In this document: in pieces, positions 33,326 through 45,345 of the stretch
Position numbering within the stretch: position 1 is the first letter of the stretch
Layout: the number at the start of each line of letters is the position of its first letter
Origin: Antilocapra americana
Lineage: Eukaryota > Chordata > Mammalia > Artiodactyla > Antilocapridae
DNA: 64,000 nt
Reading direction: 5' to 3'
Assembly (NCBI GenBank): GCA_007570785.1
Contig: ML664152.1
Span: 4,144,430-4,208,429, forward strand
Position numbers and translations under genes: made by a program
Notes under the pieces: model-generated
Database searches by the model: none
What the model was told of the DNA's origin: nothing
Seen by the model: the letters and a program-made list of their open reading frames with translations, nothing else

Positions 33326-34002
33326 CGCCAGTGTTTCTAAGGGGCCGATGCTGGTCAGGGTCCCTCCACAGACAAGCACTGGGGGTCTGTGGGCATTGGC
33401 CCACCCAAGGCCAGCAGAGCTCTCCAAGCCATCCTCTGCCTCAGGCAACATGTGGCAGTCCCTGCACCTCCTCATCTGTGGACGAAGAATAACTCTCCAG
33501 CCCAGGAATGCAAAGCACATTTCAATTTCAAAGGTCTGAGGAAATGAGACTGTAAAGTTACTCATAATCCCAGCATAAATGCTGAATGAGAAAGAAAAAA
33601 AAAGAGATTAAACAGCATAATGGCTAGGATTCAGTAGCATTCTGTCAACTTGCTAAAAAGAACTTCAAATTAAAACATTTTTACACCAAAATATGTGTTC
33701 CATCATCTTGAAGAGAAGCACCACAGCACCGTGAGAAGGAAGGTCTGATGTAATGGCCAGTGGAAGAGTATGGCCCCAGGAAGGGCTCCAGTGAACCACC
33801 CGGTGACACTGGGATTCCACCCGAGGCTGCCCACCATTAAGACCTTATTTCATGCCTTTTAAAAGCCTATTCTGTGGATCCCAGCACTTCCTCCATGAAG
33901 TCAGGTCCCAGAGTTCCCCAAACCCTAGGCTTCTGATCCTGGAGCCTCCCTCTTCATAGCATAGAGCGTGAGTCCAGAGGTTTAGAATAGCAAAACACCT
34001 AC
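33326..34002. other. UMODL1 intron, nothing recognised
   Basis: Unassigned intron; an A-run at 33,592-33,604 only. Confidence 0.5.
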
Positions 34003-34162
34003 TATTTTGCACGTGGCTCCAGGGGATTCCATGCAGATGCGGAGTTTGCAGTGCAAATAGACTATGGAGTTGTTGATGAAGGAAAAGATTTTCAGCTTAA
34101 ACCGGGCCTTGTTGGAGTTGCCATTCTCAATGACGTTCGTGTATGTATTGGGGATGGGGCAG
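34003..34162 (-). CDS. UMODL1: UMODL1 exon: ZP C-subdomain
   Basis: 160 bases; acceptor CTCTCTCCTCAG, donor GTAGGT. The first base completes a Ser codon and the exon then reads CPIPNTYTNVIENGNSNKAR and on to HCKLRICMESPGATCKI. The cysteines (C-P, H-C-K, I-C-M, T-C-K) and the 'FIN.S.VYLHC' core are typical of the ZP-C half, which folds around the polymerisation interface. The sequence FINNS spans a possible N-glycosylation site. Splicing onto the 85-base exon gives the TCKI-NC junction seen in the family. Confidence 0.95.
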
Positions 34163-34364
34163 CTGAGGAGAGAGAAGGTGACTCATTAGTTCTAAACTGG
34201 CCCTCCTGTCCTTGTTGCCAGATGAATGTCCTTAGACTGCACCTGACTGCAGCTGGAGCATGCCCACGAGTCTCCAAGAAGGCAAGGATGGCTATGTCTC
34301 CAGTTCCCAACAGGAGGGTATTCTGAGGGCACTGCTTAAACCCAAGGCTGCATCCACTTGTGTC

Positions 34365-34706
34365 TGGAAATTCTCTTGGGAGTCCCTTTGACTGCAAGGA
34401 GATGAAACCAGTCAACCCTACAGGAAATCAACCCTGATTATTCATTGGAAGGACTGATGCTGAAGCTGAAGTTCCAATACTTCAGCCGCCTGATGTGAAG
34501 AGTCAACTCATTGGAAAAGACATTGATGCTGGGGAAGATTGAAGGCAGAAAGAGAAGGGGGTGACAGAGGATAAGCTGTTTGGATGGCATCACTGACTCA
34601 GTGAACATGAGTTTGAGCAAATTCTGGGAGATAGTGAAAGACAGAGGAGCTTAGTGTGGGGTTGCAAAGAGTCAGACATGGCTGAGCAACTAAACAACAA
34701 CAGCAA
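34365..34706 (+). mobile_element. BovB 3' end / ART2A in UMODL1 intron
   Basis: Starts in 'GGGAGTCCCTTTGACTGCAA', ends 'GAGCAACTAAACAACAACAG'; 5'-truncated. It fills most of the 595-base intron between two ZP exons. Confidence 0.9.
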
Positions 34707-34757
34707 AATCAGGCTATACAGCAAGGGGCATGTGCCCAGTTGCCCTTGAGCCCTCAC

Positions 34758-34994
34758 CTGTTGTTAATGAAGCCAAACATGACCGGGTCCCTGGCGTTGC
34801 TGGATGGCGTGGCCCAGCACTCGGTCAGGACTACCTTCAAGTTGCTTTTCTGTTTATAGAGTCCTACTTCAATCTTGATGTCATCGCTGGCAGACACACT
34901 GTAATTTTGAGGAATCGGAGAGTCTCCAATAAATAACTGCATTTCAGTGACGAAACTTCCAGCGCCGTGGAGGTCCTCAATGATGGTGTAAACC
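34758..34994 (-). CDS. UMODL1: UMODL1 exon: ZP domain, central part
   Basis: 237 bases between acceptor CATCTTGCAG and donor GTGAGG. Its 78 full codons read VYTIIEDLHGAGSFVTEMQL to DPVMFGFINN, with a hydrophobic internal segment and the ECWATPSS motif (Cys-Trp-Ala-Thr-Pro) that is a hallmark of ZP-C domains. NYS near residue 30 of the exon is a potential N-glycosylation site. In the family this region links the two ZP halves. The match to the protein I remember from human is close, so the call is firm. Confidence 0.96.
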
Positions 34995-35484
34995 CTGCAA
35001 GATGGAGTGTTTGCAGGGGTCTGCTTCTTTGACCCATTTGTTCCCATTCCTTCCCAAAATGCAACTCCAAAGAAAGGTGGAAATAAAAGAAGATCATCCA
35101 GTGAGAACAAGCAGAGAAAGGCTATTTTTTCCCCCAAGCTGGCTGGAGCTGGGGCCAGACCCTGTCCCTAGAGCTTGGTGGAGACCTGAAGGCAGGCAGA
35201 GAAGGGAGTGAGTTTCACAGGGGAATGGGGAGCTCAGATGTGCCCTGATGGCATCCTGTGTGACTGGCTAGGGGAGCAGACCTGACTTTCTCTGGTTGGT
35301 TCAAACTGGAAATGGGGACAAATCTAGGGAAACCGGCAGTTAATCAAGTCCTGGCCAGTATCCGTTTGTATGTTCAGTCTCTCAGAAGGGTCCTCATGTG
35401 ACTGAAGCCCTAAAGAAACCCCCAGGCGAAGGCACTGGGAGGAGCATGAGCGCTGGGGAGTAGGGGAGAGACCTCTGCACTCAC

Positions 35485-35630
35485 CCCCACTCGGGCGTGT
35501 AGCCGGATGAGGTCAGGAGGTCATTCTGGAAGGCGCAGTGGATGGGGCTCTCGATCTTCACGTGGTGGATGATGCCCTCTGGGGACACGTCGTTCCTCAG
35601 CGTGGTCCTCACCACCGTAGCCGTCAGGTT
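35485..35630 (-). CDS. UMODL1: UMODL1 exon: ZP domain
   Basis: 146 bases, acceptor CCACTTGCACCAG, donor GTGAGT. It reads in phase 0 from NLTATVVRTTLRNDVSPEGI to SSGYTPEWG and leaves two bases for the next exon. NLT is a potential N-glycosylation site, and HCAFQND carries one of the ZP-N cysteines. The preceding intron is 9.7 kb and the following one only 490 bases. Confidence 0.95.
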
Positions 35631-35639
35631 CTGGTGCAA

Positions 35640-37299
35640 GTGGGAAGTGAGTGAGCTCCCGGGCCCCAGTCGGCCCCCAGCATGGCTGCTGACCATGGCT
35701 CTGGGTGCAGCGGCTGTTCAAAGTTTATCCCCTCCAAGTGCGAAAACCCCGACAACTTTTCCCCAGTATAAATTGCAGATGCGAACTTAACATTGTGGCA
35801 CCTGGTTTAGCCTATTTCCTGAGCCCATTTTCTGTTTTAAAAAGAGAGCCGGAGACAAACCAAATCAGACAATACCCCAAACAACAGATTAGGCTCCTGC
35901 CCAAATAATCCTCAAGGGCATTTCTGAAAATGAGAGTGCAGAGCCCTCACCAAAGGAATCAAATAAATGAATCGGTTAAAGTCTGTGACTCAGAAAACTG
36001 CATTGTAATTCTGGGGAGAATAACACAGAACCAAAGGTCCAGAGGGCAACCTAAAGAAAACGAAGGTGATCTGGAAGAGGACTGGGGATGTGAGGTGATA
36101 ATGCAGTTCACGCCTGAGGACACGAGTCCCCAGGGAACATTGTGATGCCTGTTAGTATTAAAGAGGTTATGCCCGAAAACGGAAGTGCAGAGCAAATCAG
36201 TTTCATGCTAGAGAAATGACCCCAAGGTCAGCTGGTATTAAGGACTGGCTGCTCAGAATGTTAATGTTTAGCAGAAAAAAAAAAAACCAGAAGATTTTCA
36301 GGCAGTTGTGTACCAACCAGTACAACAAGAAGGGCTTGCCAACATCAAAGAGATTTCTGAAATTTTTCCAGAGTCAAAGCAAAGATTAAAACCCTAGGAT
36401 GCGCAGTTTCATCATTTGATCCAGTGGAAAGCATTGTAGGAGGCGGTAAGAATTTATGTGAAAACCGCCATTGTTACACTGAAGCCAAACCCTTTTGTTT
36501 GACAAAATGCCTGAAGTTGCAATTATCTGTTTGAGTTGTTTCACTCGCTAGTGGCTTGGAGTCTGATTGTCATGGCGGTGGCCTCCCCAAGACCGCTACC
36601 CCTTGCTGACACCTTCAAAAGTATCACTAGGAAGGGCAGAGCCCGGGACCGACCAAGAACAGCCTGGGTGAACTCTGGCTGTAAAGCTTACGGTGCGCCA
36701 CGGCCAGTGGTGGGCTTTGCTCTGCTTCGGCTAAAGTCACCAACCTTAACAGCTTAGAACTGGACAAGGAAAATTTTCTGTGAAGAGGAAACAAGAGGTG
36801 TGGCTGAAAATTATGTCAATGAAGATGTTGGAATTAGAATTGGTGGAAATACATAGCCAAGTAAAGTAAATGTCATTGGACTGCTTGAAGGATGATCGAG
36901 CAAAGCAGAGGATGAGCCATATGACAAACGGTCTAATCCTGAAAATGTTGCCAGTAGAGCATTTGCTGAAAATAGAGATTCTGAGGTCACCAATACTAAT
37001 GTGACCTGTGCATCGAACTGACGAGAAACCCAGTGAGTGAGTCTGAAAATAAAACATCATCTGCAGGGCAAAGCTTAGAGGAGTAGGAAGGGAATTGCCT
37101 GCTCTGTGATGATCAGAAAGTCCTTGAACAGAAGGACACTTCAAATTATCTTTCCTTCTACAGCTACTGCATCTACTCCTTACTTGCTATTTTACAATAA
37201 ATTATGGAATGAGTATGTTTCACTTGCGTGCATATTAAACAGACCTGGACAAACTGGTAAAGTTGTTTACATCAAAGAATCTTCAGCTCTTGAACATCC
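35640..37299 (+). pseudogene. Possible decayed retrocopy, unidentified
   Basis: From about 35.93 to 37.3 kb the plus strand has a coding-like appearance with many stops. Readable patches are INESVKVCDSENCIVILGRI, FQAVVYQPVQQEGLANIKEI and PENVASRAFAENRDSEVTNT. No introns, no clear poly-A tail and no certain source gene. It sits in the 9.7-kb UMODL1 intron, antisense to the gene, just before an L1. It could instead be an old unrecognised transposon. Confidence 0.3.
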
Positions 37300-37502
37300 C
37301 ACTTGAAGCTGAAAGCATTTCCTCTGAGACCAGTAACAAAACAAGGACACTCACTCTCACCACTTTTATTCAACATACTATTAAAGTCCTGGTCACAGCA
37401 ATTAGACAAGAAAAAAATAGAAGGATTCCAAATTGGAAAGAAAGAAGTAAAACTGTCACTCTTTGCAGATGACATGATGCTATACATAGAAAATCCCAAA
37501 GT

Positions 37503-37683
37503 GAAAGTCACTCCAGCCTGCCTCTTTGCAACCCCGTGGACTATGCAGTCCATGGAATTCTCCAGGCCAGAACTGGAGTGAGTAGCCTTTCCCTCCTCAG
37601 GGGATCTTCCCAAACCAGGGATCAAACCCAGGTCTCACACATTGCAGGCAGATTCTCTACCAGATGAGCTATCAGGGAAGCCC
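37503..37683 (-). mobile_element. Bov-tA SINE in L1
   Basis: Reverse copy ('CAACCCCGTGGACTATGCAG' to 'GAGCTATCAGGGAAGCCCAC') between 'CATAGAAAATCCCAAAG' and 'AAATCCTAAAGACATC' of the L1. Confidence 0.9.
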
Positions 37684-38667
37684 ACAAATCCTAAAGACAT
37701 CACCAAAAAAACCTCATCAATGAAATCAGTAAAGTTGCAGAAACATAATTAATACATAGAAATTCGCTGCATTTCTATACAGTAACAGGAGTTATCAAAC
37801 TAATAAGCTATCAGAAAGAGAAAACAATATCATTTATACTTACATGAAAAAATAAAATAAAAAACTCTAATAATAAATTTAACTAAGGAGGTAAAATACT
37901 TGTACTCAGAAAACTGTAAGACACTGATAAAAGAAACGGGAGACAACACAAATAGGCAGACAGATACACTGCGTGCATGGACTGGAGGAATTAATGCTGT
38001 TAAAATGACCATTCTACCAGGGCAATCTGCGGATTCAGTGCAATCCTTATCAAAGTAACCAATGACATTTTTCACAGAACTAGAACAAAAAATTCCAAAA
38101 TTTGTATGGAAACATAAAGACCCCAAGCAACCAAAACAATCTGTAGAAAGAAGAACAAAACTGGAAGTATCATACTTCCTGACTTTAGACTATACTACAA
38201 AGCTATGGTAATTAAAATAGCACGGTACTGGCACCTAAACCAACACATAGATCTATGCAACAGAAGAGAGAGCCCAGGAATTAACCTACACTTACTTGGG
38301 AAATTAATCTATGAGAATACACAATGAGAATAAGTCAACTTTTCCAAAAAATGGTTTTGGAAAAACTAGACAGCTACATGCCAAAGAATCAACTGGTTTA
38401 CTCTCATGCCATGCAAAAAAATAAGTTCAAAATGGATGCAGACTTAAATGTTAAACCTGAAACAATAAAACTTGTAGAAGAAAATATAAGCAATATGCTC
38501 TTTGAAATTGGTCTTATTAGTGTTTTTTGATATGTCTCCTCAGGAAACGGAAACAAAAGCAACAGTAAACAAATGGGACTACATAAACTAAAAACTTACA
38601 TAATGAATGAAATTATCAACAAAACAAGGCAACCTACTGAATGGGAGAAGATATTTGCAAATGATAT

Positions 38668-38866
38668 ATAGTAGCTCAGTTGGTAAAGAAAACGCCTGCA
38701 ATGCAGGAGACCCAAGTTCAATTCCCAGGTCAGGAAGATCCCCTGGAGAAGGAAATGGCAACCCATTCCAGTATTCTTGCCAGGAAAATCCCATGGACAG
38801 AGGAATCTGGTGGGCTGCAGTACATGGGATTGCAAGAATCAGATACAACTTAGCAACTAACCCACC
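38668..38866 (+). mobile_element. Bov-tA SINE in L1
   Basis: Forward copy ('GTAGCTCAGTTGGTAAAGAA' to 'TACAACTTAGCAACTAACCC'); the L1 reading resumes with ACATATCTGATAAGGGGTTA. Confidence 0.9.
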
Positions 38867-38886
38867 ACATATCTGATAAGGGGTTA

Positions 38887-39076
38887 ATATCTAAGACATA
38901 CGAAGAATTCATACAACTCAACATCAAAAAAACAAACCCAATTTCAAAATGGGCACAGGATCTGAATAACCCTAAAAGATGATATCTAAGACATACGAAG
39001 AATTCATACAATTCAACATCAAAAAAACAAACCCAATTTCAAAATGGGCACAGGATCTGAATAACCCTAAAAGATG
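38887..39076. repeat. 95-bp tandem duplication across an L1/BovB junction
   Basis: Two adjacent copies (38,887-38,981 and 38,982-39,076) starting ATATCTAAGACATACGAAG. The unit is L1 ORF2 sequence followed by the first bases of BovB (AAAAGATGAT). I see one difference (CAACTCAAC versus CAATTCAAC). Confidence 0.92.
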
Positions 39077-40475
39077 ATGCCATCAGAATGTTGCACTCAA
39101 TATGTCAGCAAATCTGGAAGACCCAGTAGCGGCCAAAGGACTGGAAAAGGTCAATCCTCATCCCAATCCCCAAGAAGGGTAGTACTAAAGAATGCACTGA
39201 GCATTAGACAATTGCACTCATCTCCCATGCTAGTAAGGTCATGACTAAGACCTTGCATGCTAGTCTTCAGCATTATGCAAATCAAGTACTATAAGATGTA
39301 CAAAATGAGTTTTTAAAAAGGCAGAGGAACCAGAGATCAAATTGCCAACTTTCACTGGATCATAGAGAAAGCAAGGGAATTCCAGAAAAACATCTACCTC
39401 TCTTTCATCAACTACACTGAAGTCTTTGACTTTGTGGATCATAACAAACTGTGGAAAGCTCTTAAAGAGATAGAAATATCATACCATTTTAGCTGTCTCC
39501 TGAGAAACCTATATATGGGTCAAAAAGCAACAGTTAGAACCCTGTATGGAACAACTGACTGGTTCAGGATGGAGAAAGAAGTACCACAGGGCTGTCTGTT
39601 GTCACCCTGTTTATTTAATCTATATGCTGAGCACATCATGAGAAATGCCAGGCTGCATGAGTTATAAGCTGGAATCAAGATAGGTGGGAGAAACATCAGC
39701 AACCTCAGATATGAGGATGATACCACTCTAATGGCAGAAAGTGAAGAGGAACTAAAGAGCCTCTTGATGAAGGTGACGGAGGAGAGTGAAAAAGCTGACT
39801 TCAAACTAAATATTAAAAAAACTAAGATCATGGCATCCAACCCCATCACTTCATGGCAAATAGAAGGGGAAAAGGTGGAAGCAGTGACAGATTTCCTCTT
39901 CTTGAGCTCTAAAATCACTGCAGGTAGTGACTGCAGCCATGAAATCAGAAGATGATTGCTGCCTAGCGGGAAAGCTATGACAAACCTAGACATTGTGTTG
40001 AAAAGCAGAGACATTACTCTGCGACAGAGGTCCATATAGTCAAGGGTATGGTCTCCCCAGTGGTCACGTATAGTTGTGAGAGCTAGACTGTAAAGAAGGC
40101 AGAGTGCCAATAAATTGATGCCTTCAAACTGTGGGGCTGGAGAATATTCCTATGAGTCCCTTAGACAGCAAGGAGATCCAATTAGTCAGCCTTAAAGGAA
40201 GTCAATCCTGCATATTCATTAGAAAGACTGATGTTGAGGCTGAAGCTCCAGTATTTTGGTCACCTGATTCAAAGAGCCAACTGATTGGAAAAGTCCCTGA
40301 TGCTGGGAAAGATTGAGGGCAGGAGGAGAAGAGAGCATCAAAGGATGAGATGGCTGGATGACATCACTGATGCAATGGACATGAACTTGGGCAAACTCTG
40401 GGAGATGGTGAGGGGCAGGGAGGCAAAGGGACAGGGATTGCAAAGAGTCAGGCATGACAGGACAACTGAACAACA
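39066..40475 (+). mobile_element. BovB RT region to 3' end, inside the L1
   Basis: About 1.4 kb of BovB. It starts at GATGATGCCATCAGAATG and shows the RT (HNKLWKALKEIEISYHFSCL at 39,440, PQGCLLSPCLFNLYAEHIMR at about 39,580-39,645) and the 3' end 'CATGACAGGACAACTGAACA'. In place of YADD the box reads YEDDT (39,711-39,725). Several stops. Confidence 0.92.
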
Positions 40476-41277
40476 AAATACATAATGGAATACTACTGAG
40501 CCATAAAAAGGAATGAAATTTCACCATTTGCAACAACATGGATGGACTTAAAGGGTATTATGCTAAAGGAAATAAGTCAGACAGAAAAAGACAAATACTG
40601 TATGTTATCCCTTGTGTGTGGAATCTAAAACACAAAACAAATGAACAAAAGTAACAAAATAGAAATAGTTATAGATAAAGAGAAGAAAGAGTGGTTGCTG
40701 GGAGGAAGGGAGGGAGGATGAGAGAATTATGTGAGGGAGCGTAAATGATACAAACTTCTAGCTACAAAATAAATGAGTATGAAATGTACTCTGTGGGGAA
40801 TATAGTCAATAGCTAGTTAATATCTTTGTATGGTGATATATCAGAACTAGACTTACATGGTGATCATTTTGAAATCCATAGAAATATTGAATTACTATGT
40901 TGCAACAGATACCAACAGTGTTATAGATCAATTATACTTCAAAAAGAAACAAATGTAGAAAAAGAGATTAGATTTGTGGTTACCAGAGGCAGGAGTGAGA
41001 GAGGGGGAAGTGGATGAGGGTGATGGAAAGGTACAAACTTACATTTATAAGATGAATAAGTACTAGAGAGGTAAGATGTATCATACCTCATATGTATCAC
41101 AACATAATACAAATAATTAGCCCTGCTGCACTTTTTACATAGAAGTTATTAGAGAGTAAATCCTCAGAGGCCTTTTCCCAAGGAAAAATAATTTTTTCTA
41201 TTTTTTAAATTTTGTGTCTATATGAAATGATGGATGTTCACTACTTATTGTGATAAGTATTTCACGATGCATGCAGG

Positions 41278-41490
41278 CTTGTGTGTGTGTGCTCAGTCAT
41301 GTTTGATTCTTTGTGACCCCGTGGACTATAGCCCATCCAGCTTCTCTGCCCGTGGGATTTTCCAGGCAAGAATACTGGAGTGGGTTGCCATTTCCTCCTC
41401 CATGGGGATCTTCCTGACCCAGGGATTAAACCTGGGTCTCCTGTGTTGCAGGAAGTTTCCTTACCTTCTGAGCCACCAGGGTAGTCCCTA
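41278..41490 (-). mobile_element. Bov-tA SINE, reverse orientation
   Basis: Well preserved reverse copy from 'GTGTGTGTGCTCAGTCATG' to 'GAGCCACCAGGGTAGTCCC'. Confidence 0.9.
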
Positions 41491-41823
41491 GTCATTTTGT
41501 TATATACCTTAAACTTCTACTGCGCTGTATGTCAATTATCTCTCAATAAAATTCAAAGAGAATATTTTTTAAAGAATCTTTAGCTCTTGGATAGTGTTGG
41601 TCACTCTAGGTTATTATACAAACACTGAAATTAGAGTGAAAGTCATCATAATTTTTAGAGCTCCTTTTCCTTGGTAGAGACTCCAGATGTATTAGCTTCT
41701 AGGAACAAAGTCACACAGGTTCTTAAGTGACCAGTTCAAAATGAAAACATTTAAACATCTTTGAATTTACACCTATCTCCTGTGATTTCTTTTTAAAATA
41801 AAGTGCTTGTGTTCACATCTCCA

Positions 41824-42052
41824 GGCTTCCCAAGTGGAGCTGTGGTAAAGAATCCTCCTGCCAATGCAGGAGACACAGTAGATGTGGGGGGTTCAATCCC
41901 TGGGTCAGGAAGATCCCCTGGAAAAGGAAATAGCAACCCACTCCAGTACTCTAGCTTGGCCAGTTCCATGGACAGAGGAGACTGGTGGGCTACAGTCCAT
42001 AGGGTCACAAAGAGTTGGACACAACTGAGCAAAGAAGTATGCACGCATGTTC
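41824..42052 (+). mobile_element. Bov-tA SINE
   Basis: Forward copy 'GGCTTCCCAAGTGGAGCTGT' to 'CAACTGAGCAAAGAAGTATG'. Confidence 0.9.
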
Positions 42053-42365
42053 ATTTTTCCATGTTTCTGAATGATCTGTGTGATGTTTATAAGTTCTGTG
42101 TTTTTTCAGTTCAGAAGCAGAATCTCATTGAGCATGTCTGGTTTTACAAATCCATGAAGTGGCAACCTGGATGCGCTTTATTAAAGACACTGAGTCTAGA
42201 ACATGTGTCCTCACGGCGGTGGATGTCATGTGCCTTGACTCCCTATGAAAACTGCCTCAGAAAACCTGGGCGGTCTCCTTCCATCATCGTAAGAATTTTA
42301 CACAAATTATGAAGATGATTCTGAACTCCAGGAAACCTTTGGGGCATGGGCTCATTCCTCTCTCC
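42053..42365. other. UMODL1 intron, nothing recognised
   Basis: Unassigned intron between two SINEs. Confidence 0.4.
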
Positions 42366-42593
42366 CAGTGCTGTGCTGTGTTGTGCTCAGTCACTCGGTT
42401 GTGTCCAACTCTTTGAGATGCCGTGGACTGTAGCCTGCTCTCCTCTGTCCAGGGGACTTTCCAGGGCAGAATACTGGAGTGGGTTGCCATTTCCTCCTCC
42501 AGAGGATCTTCCTGATCCAGGGAGCAAATCCATGTGTTCCGTCTCCTGCATTGGCAAGCAGGTTCTTCACCACTGAGACACTGGGGAAGCCCT
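42366..42593 (-). mobile_element. Bov-tA SINE, reverse orientation
   Basis: Reverse copy from 'GTGCTGTGTTGTGCTCAGTC' to 'CTGAGACACTGGGGAAGCCC'. Confidence 0.9.
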
Positions 42594-43794
42594 ATTGCTT
42601 CCTAGTCAGATCTAAATTATCTGTATAGGGGGAATCAAACTCAGAAGTGAGACCCTAAATTTCAGTTTTGTTAAAAACTAGGAAGCCAATAAAATTTAAC
42701 CAAAAAGAAAAGAAAAGGAGGCAGAACCCACTAACAGCATATAATCTGTTGTATTTGTATAAGTAAGCCTTTGGGGGAATCTTAGTTTTTGACAAATTTC
42801 AAAACACGTAAGAGCCCCTGTGGCTTCCAGGGCTTGGATATGACTCATTAGACATGAATTTCCTTTTGCTCTGAATAGCCTCCAGGTCTTACTGAATTTA
42901 ATTGCTAAACCAGGTGTTTGCCCAGCTCAGAGAAACAAGCAAGCAGGAGAGCTGACAACTGCAGCCTTCTCCTTGTCTCTGGGCCCCTGTCTGCCCTTCA
43001 GTCGTGTAGGCGGTGATGACTCCCCCACGGGGCAGCCCAGGGCTCCTCCCGCCTGAGCACCACAGGCTGGAGCATCTTATTTCTCATATCGTTCCCTGTT
43101 TCTACAAGCCCCGCACCAAAGGGGCCCCGAGAACCACGGCAGCAACTTCGCCCCCATCCCCATGCACCCACCTGTAGGTGAGGGTCTTAGGGATCTTTAC
43201 GAAAGAGAACCATAACCCTGGGTATTATACAGTTGTACTGGTTAGAGGGTTGGAAGGGGGCTGAGGAGGCTGTGGTCACCAGAAACATCCTAACTGGTCC
43301 TTCAACCCAGGGGTCCTGTCTGTGGGTCTGAGGAGCACCCTCCCCCGCCAAGGGGCAGCCAGGCCCACAGGTCCCCACTGATCCCCAGCTGCCTGGCCTG
43401 CCCTTGGCCCCAGGTCTAGCATCCAGGCGGGCTGGCACTCTGAGCTGTGTTGGTACCAGGTCCCAGCCCTTCCTACTCAGGCCCTGGGTCATGTCCGGGC
43501 CTCCTGCTTAGCACAACAGTGATTCTGACCCTTTCAGCTCAAGCTGCTGCCTCCCTGTGCCCTAGGCTTGGAGTCATCAGCAAGTTCAGGCCAGCCTGTG
43601 CCCAGGCTCCCGCACCCCATGAGGGAGCTCACCCAGGGCTCCAGCCAGAGCCTCTGAGGGTCCCACTCTGTGCCATTGAGACTCTTGGAGCAGCAGAATC
43701 ACAGAGGCTTGGGTCCTCGGAAGCCAGGCAACCTTGACCTTGACCTACCCCTTACACCTTGGTGAGCTTCCAGGTCCCATTGATTAAACATGGA
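42594..43794. other. UMODL1 intron, nothing recognised
   Basis: AT-rich at first, GC-rich after 43.0 kb; no exon-like pattern with splice sites. Confidence 0.5.
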
Positions 43795-43807
43795 TAATAA
43801 CACCCAG

Positions 43808-44023
43808 GGGCTTCCCTGGTGGCTCAGAGAGTAAAGTGTCTGCCTGCAAAGCAGGAGAACTAGGTTCGATCCCTGGGTCAGAAAGATCCCCTGGAGAAGG
43901 AAATGGCAACCCACTCCAGTACTCTTGCCTGGAAAATTCCATGGACGGAGGAGCCTGGTAGGCCACAGTCTATGGGGTCACAAAGAGTAGGACACAACTG
44001 AAAAATTTCACTTTCTTTCTTTC
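43808..44023 (+). mobile_element. Bov-tA SINE with target duplication
   Basis: Forward copy GGGGCTTCCCTGGTGGCTCA... with a 13-bp duplication TAATAACACCCAG / TAATAATACCCAG (43,795-43,807 and 44,024-44,036). Confidence 0.93.
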
Positions 44024-44036
44024 TAATAATACCCAG

Positions 44037-45345
44037 CCTGGCGCTGATGAGGGAGCTAAACACCCAGCCAGGAGGTCCCAGTATCCTCCCCACCCCTGTT
44101 CTAGGAAATAAAGCCAAAGACCCGCAGGGCCCTCCCCACCCCGCAGTTTCCCTGATAAGGACTACCCTCCCCCACGGCCATGGCCGACCCCCTCCGAGAC
44201 CCTCCCCAGCCTACCTCCAAGAAGGGGCCCTTCCCCTTGGTGCGGCCCTCCCACCCAGAGCCCAGCCTGTCCCATTGGACAGAGCCACGGAGATACCCTC
44301 GATCATGCAAGCCCTCCCCCACTCCTGCCTCCCTCGTCAGCCACCACTTGTTCTCGGCCACGAGCATGATCCCCTCCATATGTCCCTTGGGACCATTTCA
44401 GCCTCCTTGCACAGGCTCCCTGCAGAGGCCTCTCCCCACACTGGGGCACGAGCTGGGTTGAGTGCTGGCCTGGCCCTACCCAGCTTTACTGGGTGATGGC
44501 CCCCATTCCATGCCATGACCAAACGTTTCTCCAAGGACAACTGCCCGGGGCTGCTGCTTCTCCCCAAGTCCCGGTGCTGGCTGAACCCACCAGAATGCGC
44601 TGCCACTGCCTGCTGTGGCCCTGAAAGCAGAGCCCTCATGCTCAGGGGCCAAATGTGGGGAGCGGCGGTGGGGGTGGGGAGCAGGAGTGTAACCGTGGCC
44701 TAGAGGCAACCTTCAGAGACACAGGACCGGAGCCATCAGACCGCCATCTGGGGATGCTGCAAGCCAGAGATGCGGACAGGGCCCGGGAGCCTGGCCCAGA
44801 GTCACCCCGGCAGCCGGTGCGGGGCAGACCCAGAGCCCCTCTCTGCACGTGAGATGTGAATGCCTTCTGGCCAGGACAAGCCCACTCCCCACACTGCACC
44901 GCAGAGGCAAGACCCTCAGATAAAACTTTGGATGGCCCACCAATGCATACACACACACCATTATTCACACATTCTTCGCAAACATTCCCCCCAACACACA
45001 TGAACATTGACACACTGTCATACACAGACACACATGCACACAGACACCTCCTCATACACATGCACACGTGAACACACATGTGCATACAGGCTCCCGGCCT
45101 TCCTGCCCCTTCTTCTCCCTCACCACCTCTCCTTCTGGCCTGTGAATCCAAATCACCGGGAGGATTTTGTGAACGCTGACTTGGTACCTGTTTCCCATGA
45201 GACCTCCACCCTGTTCTAACCCCTGGCTCCGTCCTGCACTCACAGTCAGAGAGCCCGGGGTGCAGCGTCTCCCCAGTCCCCCAGGCCGGATGCTGACCCT
45301 CCCCACCCCGAGATGAGATGCCCGGAGCCTTCTCCCCAGCCTCAC
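44037..45345. other. UMODL1 intron; CA-rich tract at 44,945-45,085
   Basis: GC-rich intron with long motif-free frames on the minus strand. An irregular CA/ACAC-rich stretch occupies about 44,945-45,085. Confidence 0.5.

Larger units (their letters stand above)
37300..41220 (+). mobile_element. L1 (older type) ORF2/3'UTR, heavily interrupted
   Basis: The RT part reads KTRTLTLTT... / [13 protein letters not shown] at about 37,330-37,500, and the element then continues through 37,690-38,660 and 38,870-39,060. The C-terminal/3'UTR part resumes at about 40,478 ('AATGGAATACTACTGAGCCA' to about 41,200). Three later insertions (two Bov-tA, one BovB) cut it, and about 500 bases of ORF2 seem absent at the BovB junction. 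Not coding-competent. Confidence 0.85.
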
